Shown piece after piece: positions 9,975-21,318 of a DNA stretch of 64,000 nucleotides. The notes below the pieces were generated by a model. That model did not search any database. It worked only from the letters and a program-made list of their open reading frames with translations, and had not been told where the DNA came from. Where the stretch lies: the NCBI GenBank assembly GCA_963693315.1, contig OY856186.1, positions 233,157,541 through 233,221,540 on the forward strand, in the 5' to 3' direction. Numbering within the stretch: position 1 is the stretch's first letter; each line of letters begins with the position of its first letter. The position numbers and the translations under genes are program-made. The DNA is from Diogma glabrata. Taxonomy: Eukaryota; Arthropoda; Insecta; Diptera; Cylindrotomidae.

Positions 9975-11299
9975 AAAATCCAGAATTCACAATAAATACC
10001 AATAATAGTCCTAAAACCAATTCCAAAAAAAAAGGTGGAGTTAGTACGCCCGGTAACAATCGTCCGATGGAAATGCACAAAAAAAATGAAAAACGCAAAA
10101 ACGACAAAAAAATAACGAACAACAACAAATCAAATACGAAAACACAATAATTTTTGTAACAACAAATTTAATAAAGCCGAAAAGAAAACGATTGCTGTAC
10201 TCAACGCTGCTTGATTTTTTTGACAAAAATACTTAAAATATTAATATATATAAAATGTAATTTATTTATTTAATTTCAGATATACTGAAATTCCTGAATT
10301 AATTATACACCTAAAATTAGTTATTGACGATAGCACCCCTAAAATATATTTATTTATTTTTAAAAAAATTGAAAAATAAAAATATTCAAAAAAAATGCTT
10401 ATTTATTAGATGCACCGTCTTAGCTCAAATATTTATTTATTTTTTTTAAAAAATAAAGAATATTTATTTAACTCTTGATGTAATTGTTTATTTAATAAAA
10501 AAAATTATTTAATTACCTAAAATTATTTAAATTTAAAAAAAAATTATTTTATTTAATAAAAATTTTTATTTATTTAATTTCCAAAAAATTTGTTTTATTT
10601 ATTTTATTTTTATTTAATAAGAGAAGAGACTCCCAAGTTCAGACTCGTCTGGAGACAATTTAAAAAGTAAGTATGGTTACAATATCCATATTGTTTAAAT
10701 CTAAAATATCGCGTTCGCGAGCCCACTCCAACAATGCATGTGAGAACTGATAGAAAAGCCCCTAACGACCAGATTCTACAGAAAAGTTTCTCCCCAACCT
10801 AATAAAACAATCACAACTGTCACGATTAGACCTTAGGTCGATTTCTACTGACCCAGTTGTGCTTGTTTAACCTAAAAATAAATTACAACTAAACTTAATG
10901 CGAAAGTTGAAGAACGCTCCCGAGCACCAGAAATCCTAAACTCTATGAAAAACTGTCTATTGCAAAGCTAAATGGAAAAATGGAAAAGTATGAATTTGTA
11001 TGAGGTGAAGCCTCTGATCCTGAAAGCAAAGTATAATTGGTTCTTCTCTTCATTACAGCGAAGAAGCCTCTGAGCAAAGAATGGTACTACTGGTTTGCAG
11101 CTAAGTACAAACACAGCAACACCACTCCTCGTCCCTGAGAACTCCCTCGCTGAATGAAGAGAAGAAACCAATGATCTTCGATCGCATAACCCCGATGGCC
11201 ATAGGCGACCTAAGAACGTCATTAATGCTAAAGAGTGAAGCCCCATGGATGGCTTGTTAGGCCTACCGCTAAGAAAGAATATTATTTACAACCTAATAC
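9975..11299. other. AT-rich leader and flank of element 1
   Basis: This should hold the 5' untranslated leader and LTR of element 1, but no PBS or paired LTR could be recognised. From 10230 to 10620 the sequence is almost pure A/T with irregular TTTATTTA repeats. A GC-richer patch at 10640-11240 has no coding frame that I recognise. Confidence 0.5.
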
Positions 11300-11514
11300 A
11301 CTATGTACAAAAACTATATACCAAAAAAAATCATTTACACAAAAAAAATATGTACAATATGTACAAGAAAAATATGAACAAACTATTTACAAAGATATTT
11401 CCAAAAAATATACACATTGTATATAAAAAAAAATATGTACATTATACACAATATGTACATTGACATCAAAAATATCTACAAAAATATGTACAATATATAC
11501 ATTATGTACATTGG
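11300..11514. repeat. irregular TATGTACA-rich repeat block
   Basis: Variants of TATGTACAA / TATGTACATT recur many times, for example near 11348, 11357, 11430, 11451, 11482 and 11503. The motif is self-complementary around GTAC. The block is low complexity and not coding. Confidence 0.75.
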
Positions 11515-11588
11515 CGGTATAAAAAAACAATCTCTGAAAAAAATTACCACCCCAAAACGGTTTTTTTCCAAATTAAAAATAATTAATT

Positions 11589-12170
11589 TTAATTAATTAT
11601 ACAGTGAGGAACAGGGGCCTCCTGTGGACCAGACCACTCCTCTTCCAGTCGCGTGATCGGTGAGATGGGAACCTCCTCAACCAGCTCCTCCACTTGAGTA
11701 CTCTTGGTCGAGGAAGCTCCCAGCTCCACGACCAAGCGGCTCTCCTTATCCTTCCTTCTCCTCTCCTTTCTCTTCAGGTGTGAGCTCCTGTTTTTGGAGA
11801 TCCTCCTCCTTTCACGCCAGCCCACATTCACTTCCTCATTCACCACATTCGTCTCATTCGCTTCCTCATTCACCACATTCATCTCATTCGCTTTCTCATT
11901 CACGCACTCATTCACTATTCCACTCACTATCTCATCCATAATCTCTTCCCATTGTTCCTCCGCTATATCATCCATTAATTCTAAAAAAATTGCATCCTTA
12001 ACTTCATCCATAACCACACCTACTATATCCTTCACCACTTCCCTCGCCTCATCCATTCTCTCCTTCCAGGCCACATACATTTCTTCATCCACTTCATTCA
12101 CCCACGGCTCAACCCCCCCTGGTCGACTCCTCCTGATTCGCATCCCCTGGAACCTCCTGATTGTATACAT
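11589..12170 (-). CDS. unidentified acidic, repeat-containing ORF
   Basis: 193 codons open from an ATG to a TAA. I do not recognise the family. Residues about 25-100 are strongly acidic with a helical look (repeated E/D with V, I, M at heptad-like spacing), suggesting a coiled coil. Residues about 90-115 are an imperfect repeat rich in NEE/NVVNE that reflects a 36-bp DNA repeat (11830-11910). A basic patch, RRRISKNRSSHLKRKERRR, follows near 120-138, then a Ser/Thr/Glu-rich tail. It lies upstream of and in the same orientation as the element 1 gag, inside the 31-bp-repeat brackets, so it may be an extra ORF of that element or of another. Its GC content is clearly higher than the flanks. Confidence 0.4.
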   Translation of the reverse strand: MYTIRRFQGMRIRRSRPGGVEPWVNEVDEEMYVAWKERMDEAREVVKDIVGVVMDEVKDAIFLELMDDIAEEQWEEIMDEIVSGIVNECVNEKANEMNVVNEEANETNVVNEEVNVGWRERRRISKNRSSHLKRKERRRKDKESRLVVELGASSTKSTQVEELVEEVPISPITRLEEEWSGPQEAPVPHCIIN

Positions 12171-13515
12171 TTCTTATATTAAATAATTTCCTAATCAAAA
12201 AAACGAAACCAATAACTGGTTTTGTACCCAAAATATCAATCACAAAAAAAACCAAAGTTGGTTTACCAGCAAAAATTATTTCCAGATATGCAATATTTGC
12301 ATATATTTTGCACATATATTTGCAACAAAAATACTAACCAAAACTGGTTTTATCAAAAACAAAATCATATATAAAAAAAATCCGCGCCAAAAAATCAATT
12401 TACCGTTATTCCGGTTCTTTTTTAAGGTCCGTTTCAGTTTCGGCCCACGTTTGTTAACTGATTCAAAGTTGTTGAATCCACCTGGACTTTTTAATAACAA
12501 AAAAACAATTGTTTCCATAAACAAATAAATCAATACGACACGGGATATCGAATCACTCCAGACACATCTATATTTAGGAATCTCTTAATCGAATTATATT
12601 TCTAGCCAGTCATTGGTGAAATAATCCACCAGTAATTATTAACAGAAATAATAGAAAAAAATAATCTCCTAAAAGTAATATGCATATAAATATAACTAAT
12701 AATAAAAAAAACCTAACCTTAAATTAGTGATGCAGTTGATCGGTGCTATCTATAATTTATGTTTTCCTCCTTCTAGTGGGCTTCGGTAGTTTATGCCACT
12801 GATCTCGTCGATTTGTTCGCCAAGAATATCTTCTCATGGAATACCGCCAACCTTTGCAATCCTTAGTAAATCTTATTGTTGTACTGCTTAACACCACAAG
12901 AAATAATACTTTAAATAGGAAACCAGTTCCATCAAAACTTATTTTCTTCCTGATTATTTTTCACTGTTCAGGTTTCTTTATTTTCTTTATAACAAAAGGA
13001 AATGTGAAATCCTGGAAAATTTCATTTTAGTCACCACAATTTAACTCTTGAAAAAGAAAACTCTTAAAAATCTTTTGTTTATAAAATTCCCAGATTTTAT
13101 TTTTATAATTATCTGTACATTATCTTTGGTTTACAAAAAAAACAAGAAACTAATTAGAATGTTCAACTTATTATATACTTATGATGATCGTTCTCAATTT
13201 TAAAAGAACAATATTGATCATCCAAAAATAAATGTTTTGATTTTTGATTATTAAACTTCGAATTGTTTGATAGGCAAACATGGAATGGCTCTAAGAAAAA
13301 ATGTGATTTATGACATTTACATTTTCTTCAGCAAAAAAACAAAAACAGCATTGAGTACGGTCATTTATTGAGTACGTTCATTTATTTTACGTGATATTCG
13401 AATTTCGGTTATTTGAAAAAAAACTGTTAAACTATTATAATTGTAAAAAAAAATGAAATGGAATATGGAAATATTTTTGATGAATGGAAAAGAGAATGGA
13501 AATTGGTTTAATAAT
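12171..13515. other. no recognisable gene
   Basis: An AT-rich stretch inside the 31-bp brackets. It contains several ACTGGTTTT / AACCAGT motifs around 12200-12350. No LTR, tRNA or coding domain could be supported. Confidence 0.45.
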
Positions 13516-13546
13516 ATTACTACTGCGAATATAGTCGACGTTACAA
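13516..13546 (+). repeat. 31-bp direct repeat, right copy
   Basis: Identical to 4641-4671 and in the same orientation. LINE-like sequence resumes on its right side. Confidence 0.9.
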
Positions 13547-13880
13547 ATCCTACGCTACATTTTTGGTCTACTTAAAACAGAAGATAGAGGCATAGGACTT
13601 AATATAAATTTGCAATCAGTCACCTTCTTGAGAGTTCTGATATACTAGGCTGTAGCCGGTCTAATAGAGTTGCTTGGTTTGGGTATGCTCTGCGATACAG
13701 TTCCAGTTATTTCAGTCCAGGCTGGAATAGTTCAAAAATATACGTTAGTAGCCCAGGGAGTGGGCGATCGCGAGGTAGACCACGACTACAATGGTACACG
13801 GACGTCATTAACAACCCTTAAAATTGACTGCCATGGTAAATATACCGCTGCTGAATCATCGTGGTTAATATTAAATGCTA
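13547..13880 (+). pseudogene. LINE C-terminal fragment (RTE-like), right piece
   Basis: Across frames the plus strand carries a VAWFGYALR-type motif near 13660 and GSGRSRGRPRLQWYTDV near 13755-13805. These match the conserved end of many non-LTR retrotransposon polymerases (RLRW.GHV.RM ... G.R.RGRPR.RW.DDV). In-frame stops show it is dead. The spacing fits a continuation of the fragment at 4558-4640 after one copy of the 31-bp repeat. Confidence 0.6.
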
Positions 13881-14336
13881 GATAGCTCGGAAAAGCTACT
13901 ACATGGAGCATAACCACAAAAAAAAGTTAATACTTCATTCAGTATTAAAACGCACTCTATAATATCAAACTCGTATAGATAGCTAATTAACTAAATACAT
14001 TTAATCCAGAATTTTTATTACAATTGCGGGTAAGATCGTACAACACCAAAATTGGATAAAAATAGACCACGTATTTTAATTTTTGTAAGTTTTCAGCTTT
14101 TTCGTCTTTATCAGTAAACATTTGTTCCCCCATTTTATGAAAGTGATGTTTTATAGTTTACGCCCTATGTTACATTTAAAATCCTTTTATGCATGCACTG
14201 TGCCGAAGTTCGGTTGAATAAAATTTAATTGTGAAAAAAAATAAACAGGAAACAAATAATTCGTACAATCTTTTTTCCCATCCATTTTTCAAGAAATCAT
14301 TCATATGTATTTGAAATAATAAATTTTTTTACTTAC
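13881..14336. other. intron 3 next to exon 3, no features
   Basis: Noncoding AT-rich sequence leading, on the minus strand, away from the exon 3 donor. Confidence 0.5.
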
Positions 14337-14587
14337 CATAATGTTTCCTTAAAAAGCCAATTAATTTTTCTGATGGTCTATCGATAGCTAATTGATCTGG
14401 CTGATATTTTTCATGTTCCAACATATATTCATAGAGTACTCTTCCAAATCCAGTTCGTTGTCTCGATTCATGAATATAAAAATCAAGTAGACATGGTGCA
14501 TTTACCATTTGTGTATCACCATTGGCATCAAATATGTATAATGATTTAATACCAACTTTTAATAATCCTGTTACTATTGCAATACCC
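14337..14587 (-). CDS. ATAT1: alpha-tubulin N-acetyltransferase, coding exon 3 (catalytic core)
   Basis: 251 bases with acceptor TTTTAG|GGG (14588-14589) and donor TATG|GTAAGT (14336-14331). It encodes the heart of the MEC-17/ATAT1 acetyltransferase fold, which transfers acetyl from acetyl-CoA to Lys40 of alpha-tubulin inside microtubules. Visible landmarks are [13 protein letters not shown], then [18 protein letters not shown], which combines the conserved Cys and Asp of the active site with the Q/R-x-x-G-x-G/A-type acetyl-CoA loop. [18 protein letters not shown], containing the conserved Asp of IDRPS, follows. Phases with exons 2 and 4 are exact. The match is strong enough to name the family. 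Whether the enzyme is active in this species is inference. Confidence 0.96.
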
Positions 14588-17500
14588 CTAAAATTAAATT
14601 AAAAATCAATCAGAACAAATCTGCTAATATAGTTATGCCATTACTGATATTGAATGGTAGAAAAAATTTAAAGCAATTGGGGAAACTGGAAAATAATGTC
14701 CTTAAAAAGTGAATGTCCTTTAACGTTTTTGTTGTTGCTTTGAATACAAAAAATAATTTAAAATAATAATTATTTGTTTTATGTATTTCCTGTCAAAGAA
14801 TTATAGTCATTAAAATAGTTTTTGTTTTGATTTTATTTGATGATTATATTATAATAAACAACAATTAAGTTTTGTTTTTAAAGCAAACACGTAAGTATTA
14901 TTGAAGAAAGTCGTATAATTAAATTAGTTATTAGTTAATTTGGTTATTTGGAAAAATGATGGTTGAATTAATTGAAAGGAAAATTAAACAACATAAGAAA
15001 ATTTTAAAAATCCGTTGTGTTATGTGTATGTCTATTAACTAGTCATACACGATAGGACCATTGGTTTTAATGCGATTTGTCGCTCTCCTCTTATGTATAG
15101 TTGACGACTGCAACGAACCGTGAGCCAAGCTTAAGTCAGTCGTATGAGCAGATCGATCTCAAATTAGAGGACTTTTTATCCGTGAACCTGGTACGGTGAG
15201 TATCTTGTTTTTAAAGGTTAAGAATTATTAAAATGTCTTTATTCAATTTTAACCAAACCATGAGGATCTCTCCATAAGATTCTCGTAACAAATTAGATCT
15301 GCCGAACCGCTTTTTAGCGTTGGACCGAATCCGGTAAAATGACTATCATTTATGGCCAACTAACGATTTTTCATGAAAAAACATACTAAAAAACAATCAA
15401 ACGTTTAACGTCTCTTTGCTAAAAAGCCCAAAATGCCAAAAACAAAGTATTTTCCAAACTTCTAAAATATAAATTAGGTATATCATTATCTAAATGTGAT
15501 ATTTTCGGACCAGCAAGTATTGTGAACTTCTTAAACTCATAACTCCATACAATATTTATAAAGGTTCTTCGTTTTGTTTTTCAATAAAAATTTAAAAAGA
15601 ATTGTTTTTGTTGTATTTATAGAAAAAACAAATAGAATCAAGATTAATTTTAATCACGACTTAAATAGCCATCGAAGCGTGTTTTCGCGTGACGATTTCA
15701 TTTTGATTTTTTATCACTGAAATATATTATAATTTTTTGCGAGGGGTTTTTTCTGAAAAATTAAATTCTTTTATAGTATCGTGAATACGTTATAAACCAA
15801 AAGGGATCCAAATCTCAAGAAAAATGTTTCTATAAAACTGTTAAAAAAAATTATTGATCGAGGGCTTCCAACTTGAAGTTACTTTAATCGATTAGTTTTA
15901 TATTAGTGTTTTTCCAACTTATGATTGACTAACGGTTAATCTTTGAATATCGGTATTTTAACCGGTGTGTTGATGGTTGTTAATGTTTTGCTTAAAAACA
16001 CTTTGTTTGACCTAGATGGGGAGTCGAATCCATGTCCTACGAGTTCGAGTCCGAGTTCAGAGTGCTATTCACTAGATCACTATCAACACACCTTCTTGGT
16101 AAAAATTTAGACGAACCATTACCGTTAGTTTTCTGATATGTCGGTGTCACACTAATGAAACGCTGAAAACTTGAAGATTAGTAAAATACAACCTCAACAT
16201 TTTTTTAATATTGCAAAAACCTATTAAGAAAATATTATATTTATTTGTATGTGTCTTTGCTCTTATTTAAATAAAAATAACAACAAACAAGGATTGGCCG
16301 GTTTAGCATTGGCAAGTACCATATGAAACGGTCTTTTCTAAAAAAGAATACAATATTATATTTAATTTTCGTGTTCTTAGTTTTTGATATACCATCGTAT
16401 ATGTGATGTTTTATATATTGTAAGTGTAACGCTACTCATTTCTGGACAAAACCGATTAAAAAGTGTAAAATATGCAATGATGCGCCTTCAGTGAACAAAT
16501 TCAGTTCAGAACAAATTCAGCGAAAATTTACTTTTACAGTTCACGTTGTAATCATTTATAAGAATCAAACAGATATTGACTACAAACAAATTAAACTATT
16601 CGAGTATTACCGATAAGAAGACTAGACTGTTAATGCACCCTCCGCGAAGTGTTGACTGTTAATGCACCCTCCCAGTTTTCCTTGAACTAGATGGACGTTT
16701 TTTTTATGAAAAAATGTGTCTAATTATCCTAATATTTTTTTTGAAAACATTAAATTTTGAATATCCGCTCAAGCTTCATAGTCGCACACGACCTCGTGCG
16801 AATAAGAATAACTTTCATAAAGTTATATAAGAATAACTTTCATAAAGTGAAGATTCTAGAATCAATTCTTAATTTATTTTATTTCGTTTTCGAAGCTAGG
16901 ACACGTAGTTAGGACAAAAGATTTTATTTCGAAATAAAAAAAAATATCTACCGAAAAAACTAAACTTTAAAAAGTCATCAAACCGTAACATATTTGAGGT
17001 TACACATTTTCCTTGTTTTAGCGCTACATATTTCACGAACACGACTCATTTTTCTTTTGAACTAATGCATGTAAACATGTTATGTAAAACTATTTCATTG
17101 AAGTAATATAAACTTTTTAAGATAATTATGATAAACCAAAGCTAAAGTACAATATGACACGAGAGTAGGCATAACATAGGGACGGGAAATAAATAAGAAT
17201 TAAACGCACGCAAGATTGGTTTGTAATAAATATATTGTTAAAACCAAAAGTTAATTACACTGAGGTAAATTGTTTAGTTAAGTATTTTAGGACATTATTA
17301 TTACTTTTTCTTGTTAAGAAGTAGGTAATTGATATGCAATTTATATAGAACAATCGTTAGAATTATTTTAAAATCAATATAACAAATAATTGTTTCATAT
17401 TCAACTGTACACATGTTAGTGCTCGTTAAAATTTTCACAGTAAATTACTTTTAATTAACTATCTGCTAATAAATTTCGTAAAATCAAAACATGTCGACAA

Positions 17501-18094
17501 AACCAACAGTAATAATTTAAAGTAGATGAAGTTTTGATAATGCTTATTTTTTGTCGGAATATAATGCGATAAACCTTCATAGCATGACAAACAAATTCCT
17601 AATTTAACAAAAACCCAAATTTGTAGCTGTGAAATTGTTCACTCAGTTTTTTTAGTAGTGCCAACATATGATTCGATATTTTATTTATATATAAAAGTTC
17701 AACCTTTTTGCTGGCAAAGTAGTCGATTGACTTGAAATATTAACAAAACAAAAACGATACATTTGAATACGCGGGTGTTTTTATAGTGTTGTTTTTGTTC
17801 ACTTTGAAGTGCATAATCACTCGTTGGAAATGATTTGAACATCTGTTTGCGAAAAGCGTAATGAAAAATAATTGGATACCCATTGTTGCATTCAGTTCAA
17901 TTTTATGTTTCGAAAATAATTTAATTATCTGTTTACGAAAATCGAGTTCATTTGATCCGAGGGGAGTGTATTGAATTGAATTATTTCCTTGGAATCTATG
18001 TTTGCTAGAATACTTTTTATTTACTTTTCCATTCATTTCAGACTGAGCCACAGCAACGCGTGGTGCGTATACAGCTAGTTTTAAATTGACTTAC
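14588..18094. other. intron 2 of the tubulin acetyltransferase gene
   Basis: A 3.5-kb AT-rich intron. Apart from a tRNA-like sequence at 16013-16095 it holds two small duplications. GACTGTTAATGCACCCTCC-like units lie at about 16625 and 16655, and AAGAATAACTTTCATAAAGT is repeated at about 16793 and 16829. The ORF at 17740-18051 has no family resemblance. Confidence 0.7.
16013..16095 (-). repeat. tRNA-like sequence, probable tRNA-derived SINE or tRNA pseudogene
   Basis: On the minus strand an A-box-like TGATCTAGTGAATAGCAC (16079-16062) is followed after 30 bases by a B-box-like GGATTCGACTCC (16031-16020). This is the internal promoter layout of RNA polymerase III tRNA genes. The sequence does not fold into a clean cloverleaf by eye. 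It is flanked by the inverted sequences GGTGTGTTGAT (15964) and ATCAACACACC (16082), which is not a normal tRNA feature. A SINE head or decayed tRNA fits best. Confidence 0.5.
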
Positions 18095-18244
18095 GATTTA
18101 GATGATTTTTCTGTTAACAAATAACATGTGTGGTCTGAATTTCTCAATTTTTGTGCTGTTGTTACTGGTTTATTTAACCCTTGTGCCCTTGCTGATGCCT
18201 CACCAATTTCATTTAATATTTCTGCTACTTTTGCTGTTGCATTT
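18095..18244 (-). CDS. ATAT1: alpha-tubulin N-acetyltransferase, coding exon 2
   Basis: 150 bases, acceptor CGTTGTTAG (18253-18245) and donor AAATC|GTAAGT (18094-18089). It encodes the [20 protein letters not shown] helix and the [11 protein letters not shown] strand. These align with the EIIDELGKASAKAQ... and HVVYIL-type segments of ATAT1 proteins. The first base completes a Leu codon from exon 1 and the last two begin a Ser codon finished in exon 3. Confidence 0.94.
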
Positions 18245-18305
18245 CTAACAACGAAAAAAAAAATATTGAAATTTAAATTAAAAATTTTAGGTTGAAACAA
18301 CTTAC

Positions 18306-18406
18306 AGCGCCGCTTGTCGGTCACCAATAAAACCACTTGGAACTAAAGTATTTGTAACTTTAACAATAGGTGCTCGGAACAAAGAATGTGTTATTCGAAA
18401 TTCCAT
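18306..18406 (-). CDS. ATAT1: alpha-tubulin N-acetyltransferase, coding exon 1 (start codon)
   Basis: 101 bases from an ATG at 18406 to donor GCGCT|GTAAGT (18305-18300). The protein starts MEFR, matching the conserved MEF start of the family, and ends before exon 2 in phase 2. An upstream splice acceptor, TTTCAG (18469-18464), implies that the exon begins at 18463, so 57 bases of 5' UTR precede the start. The frame is open back to that acceptor, so a longer N-terminus cannot be fully excluded. The 5' UTR exon and promoter were not located. Confidence 0.9.
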
Positions 18407-18469
18407 TATATTAAAAATAGGATTTGGTTTCTTCTTTTCTAATGTTAACACATTAACAGCAACCTGAAA

Positions 18470-18962
18470 CAATAAATTTCTTAAATATTATTTAAACAAA
18501 ACATTATTTATTTTTAAACGCATTCTTTTCGCATTCTAAATTGACGTTTTGTACAATGTACTCTTGATTTAAAAAAAAGTCCAAGCGGCACGTATATCTG
18601 CTAGAAATAGGTAGATTTCGAGATCAGACAGTTTTGTGTGCCAGTAGAATCTGATGTATCAGATTAATTTAAACAAAACAAACTATTTACAGATATCGAA
18701 CAAATTTAAAAAAAATTAGCTACATATAAGCAAAACTACATCTATCCAATTTTGCAACAAACAAATATCAAATCTACCACAGAACATATGTGTGATAATT
18801 TATGACACAAACCTGCTCTATATCATATGTCGTGCAATTACTGCAAAATATCAAAATAGTTTATTTCTAAGAAAAAAAAATTAATTTCTTCTATTCAAAT
18901 CTTTTTTTTTTTCATTGACTGTTATAAGGTTTTTGGAAATTGTAGTTATGGATTGTTGCAAA
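18470..18962. other. noncoding, upstream of exon 1
   Basis: AT-rich sequence with no coding frame or repeat that I can support. It is probably a 5' intron of the tubulin acetyltransferase gene. Confidence 0.45.
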
Positions 18963-19915
18963 CTTTTTTGTTAAAGGCAACAAGTCAAAAACCTCTAACT
19001 GCAGAGGTTTATATTTATAAGAAACGGATTAAAATGTTATCACAGATTCTAAATTTATAAGTTTTTAAAAATATTAGTATCCAAACGGCCGTTATAACGG
19101 ATTTAAAGAACCAATTTTTTTTCTAGTATAAAGCCTCTAGTTCCTTAACCATGTGCCAGATTTTTCTGATTTACGAACTTGTCTAAGATATTAATAAAAC
19201 ACATATTTTTTAGAAAGGTTTTTTGATCTGGCTCCACAAATGCGACCGTGAGAGCGCCTGTTGATTCAAACGCATTTTTTGTTTTACAAGCTTTTTTGTT
19301 GGAGTCGCTCACTCAGAATCCTCCAACTGCAGAGGTCCATTTTTTGAAAGAAATTGATTAAAATGGTTTCAAAGATTTTAAATTTATGAAGTTTTTAAAA
19401 ATACTAATATCTAAACGGTCGTTATAACGGATCTAAAATACAGACTTTTTTTCTAGTATAAAGCCTCTAGTTTCTTAACCATGTGTCGGATTTGGCTGAT
19501 TTACGAACTCGTCTGATATATTAATAAAACTCACATTTTTAAGAAAGGTTTTTTGATCTGGCCTTACAAATGCGACCGTGAGAGTGCCGGTTGTTTCAAA
19601 AAAAATTTTTTTGCAGACCTTTTTGTTGGAGCCGCGCACTCAGGAACCTCTAACTGCAGAGGTCTATTTTTAAAATAAATTGATAAAAAGATTCCAAAAA
19701 TTTTAAATTTGTTAATTTTTTAAAAATATTAGTATCCAAACGGCCGTTATAACGGTTTTAAAAATTCAATATTTTTTAGAAAAATGCCTCTAGTTTCTTA
19801 ACCACGTGTCGAATTTCGCTGATTCACGAACTTGTCCAAGATATTAATAAAACATACATGTACAGAAATTTTTTTTGATCTACCTCAACAAATACGACCG
19901 AGAGAGTGCCGGTCG
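18963..19915 (+). repeat. three tandem units of about 327 bp
   Basis: Units begin near 18963, 19291 and 19618 with CTTTTTTGTT..AG. Each shows the same ordered landmarks: AACTGCAGAGGT, AAACGG(C/T)CGTTATAACGG, AAGCCTCTAGTT.CTTAACCA.GTG, TTACGAACT.GTCTAAGATATTAATAAAAC, TTTTTTGATCTGGC and AATGCGACCGTGAGAG. Similarity is roughly 80-85% by eye. GGCCGTTATAACGG holds the self-complementary core CCGTTATAACGG. No coding frame persists across units, so this looks like a small satellite array. Confidence 0.85.
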
Positions 19916-20698
19916 TTTTCGTTATATTTCATATCGTTTATATATATACATATATATATAATTTTTTTTTTTGTATTTTCGTCTCCGCTTATCATATATA
20001 GTCGTTTGGCACAAACATTTTTCCGAAATTCCGAGATGAGGCACATTACAATAGGTAGATTTTTATATGAAATCTACCTAAATATTATGTCTATATCATT
20101 CAAAACTACAAATGTATAAGTTCGGTACAACTTGAGATTTCCCAACAATAATAATAAAACAATAAAATTTTAAACAATAATTTTAATAAATAATAAACAT
20201 TAAATTTTAATTTCTATAAAATTTTATATCAAAGAACAATACAAATAGAAAAGTGTTGAAATAGAAAAAAATGAAAATATAAATTAGATTAAAATCAAAT
20301 AGAAAGAAAGTTAAATTTTAACCGTTAATAAAAGTAGCTTGAATAAAGCTGACGTAAATACAATGTTACGTATAATCATAACAATAATAAATAAAATAAC
20401 GTTGTTTTAATTAAAATTTTTAATTATTACATTTTTTTTAAATTTACTAGAGCAAAACATTTTAAAAAAATTAAAGAAGAAAATTAGTTAAAACAAACCA
20501 TTTGAAGATACTCAACTGAAAATCATTTTCGGATACCCAATGCGATTAAAAGAAAATATGTTTTAGATTCACAAAATCATGACAGACAAATAGATTTCAA
20601 TATAAAAAAAAATTATAGTTTTATCGTACTATAATTTGTTAGCTGTTTTTTGGGATGAAAAGGCAAAGTGGGAAAACGTACGAGGTTTCTATTCAACA
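19916..20698. other. AT-rich noncoding spacer
   Basis: Nothing beyond a short TATATACATATATA run near 19940 and low-complexity A/T. Confidence 0.5.
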
Positions 20699-21262
20699 AA
20701 AAATAGTTTTTGTTTAACAAATAACACTAGTTTACAAATTTTGAACTTTTTTTGTCTCCCTGAATAAAACCCAACTTTTCTTATGGATTTGGACCTCTTG
20801 AACACGAATATCATATTCATTATTTTTGGTTAGCTCTTGTTTTTGAGATATTCACGAAAAACCAATTTTTTCGGTGATCAAAAATGTTGTTTCGGTTTTT
20901 GGGTCTCATATTTTACAAAACAAACCAATCAAATATATTAATGAAACAAGGGCATAGTAAATATGCCAACAAACATTTTGAGCTATATTTTGTAAAAATT
21001 CATAAGGGATTCTGGAAGTTACAGTCGGAAAAAGTTGTAAAAATACGAAAAATTCACGTTTTTTTAAAAATTTTCCATTTTCAACACCATAAATTTTGAA
21101 TAAATAAAGACGCTAATTTTTTTTAATTTCTTGGATCCTACAGTAGCTTAAATTTTCTTTCTTTTAAGCTAAAATATACGAATATTGGTGCAGTTTGCAT
21201 CAAGTTATTCAAGTTTTTCCAAAGAAAGTCAAAACTCAAAATTTGGAAAAAAAATTTAACTA
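20699..21262 (+). repeat. left arm of a 2.3-kb foldback element
   Basis: This arm is the reverse complement of 22467-23027. Shared landmarks include TTTAACAAAT, ACTAGTTTACAA, AATAAAACCCAAC, AATATCATATTCATT, GGCATAGTAAATATGCCAAC and GATTCTGGAAGTTACAGTCG, each reversed on the right. Similarity is around 85-90% by eye. A 71-codon open frame (20884-21099) is probably incidental. Confidence 0.88.
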
Positions 21263-21318
21263 TAAGAATAATTTAAATTCTGCAAACATAATTGATTTAT
21301 ATATAAGTTGTTTTGGTA

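Noticed and set aside
11660..12186. Ser/His-rich plus-strand ORFs opposite the acidic ORF
   Set aside because: They mirror the CATTC-type repeats. The minus-strand frame has the more protein-like composition, although neither is proven.
4672..13515. LTRs of gypsy element 1 starting at the TGTAACG end of the 31-bp repeat
   Set aside because: The similarity stops abruptly after 31 bases on both sides, so they are not LTR copies.
17740..18051. 103-codon minus-strand ORF beside exon 2 of the tubulin acetyltransferase
   Set aside because: It lies in the intron downstream of the exon 2 donor, has no family resemblance and is not needed for the gene model.
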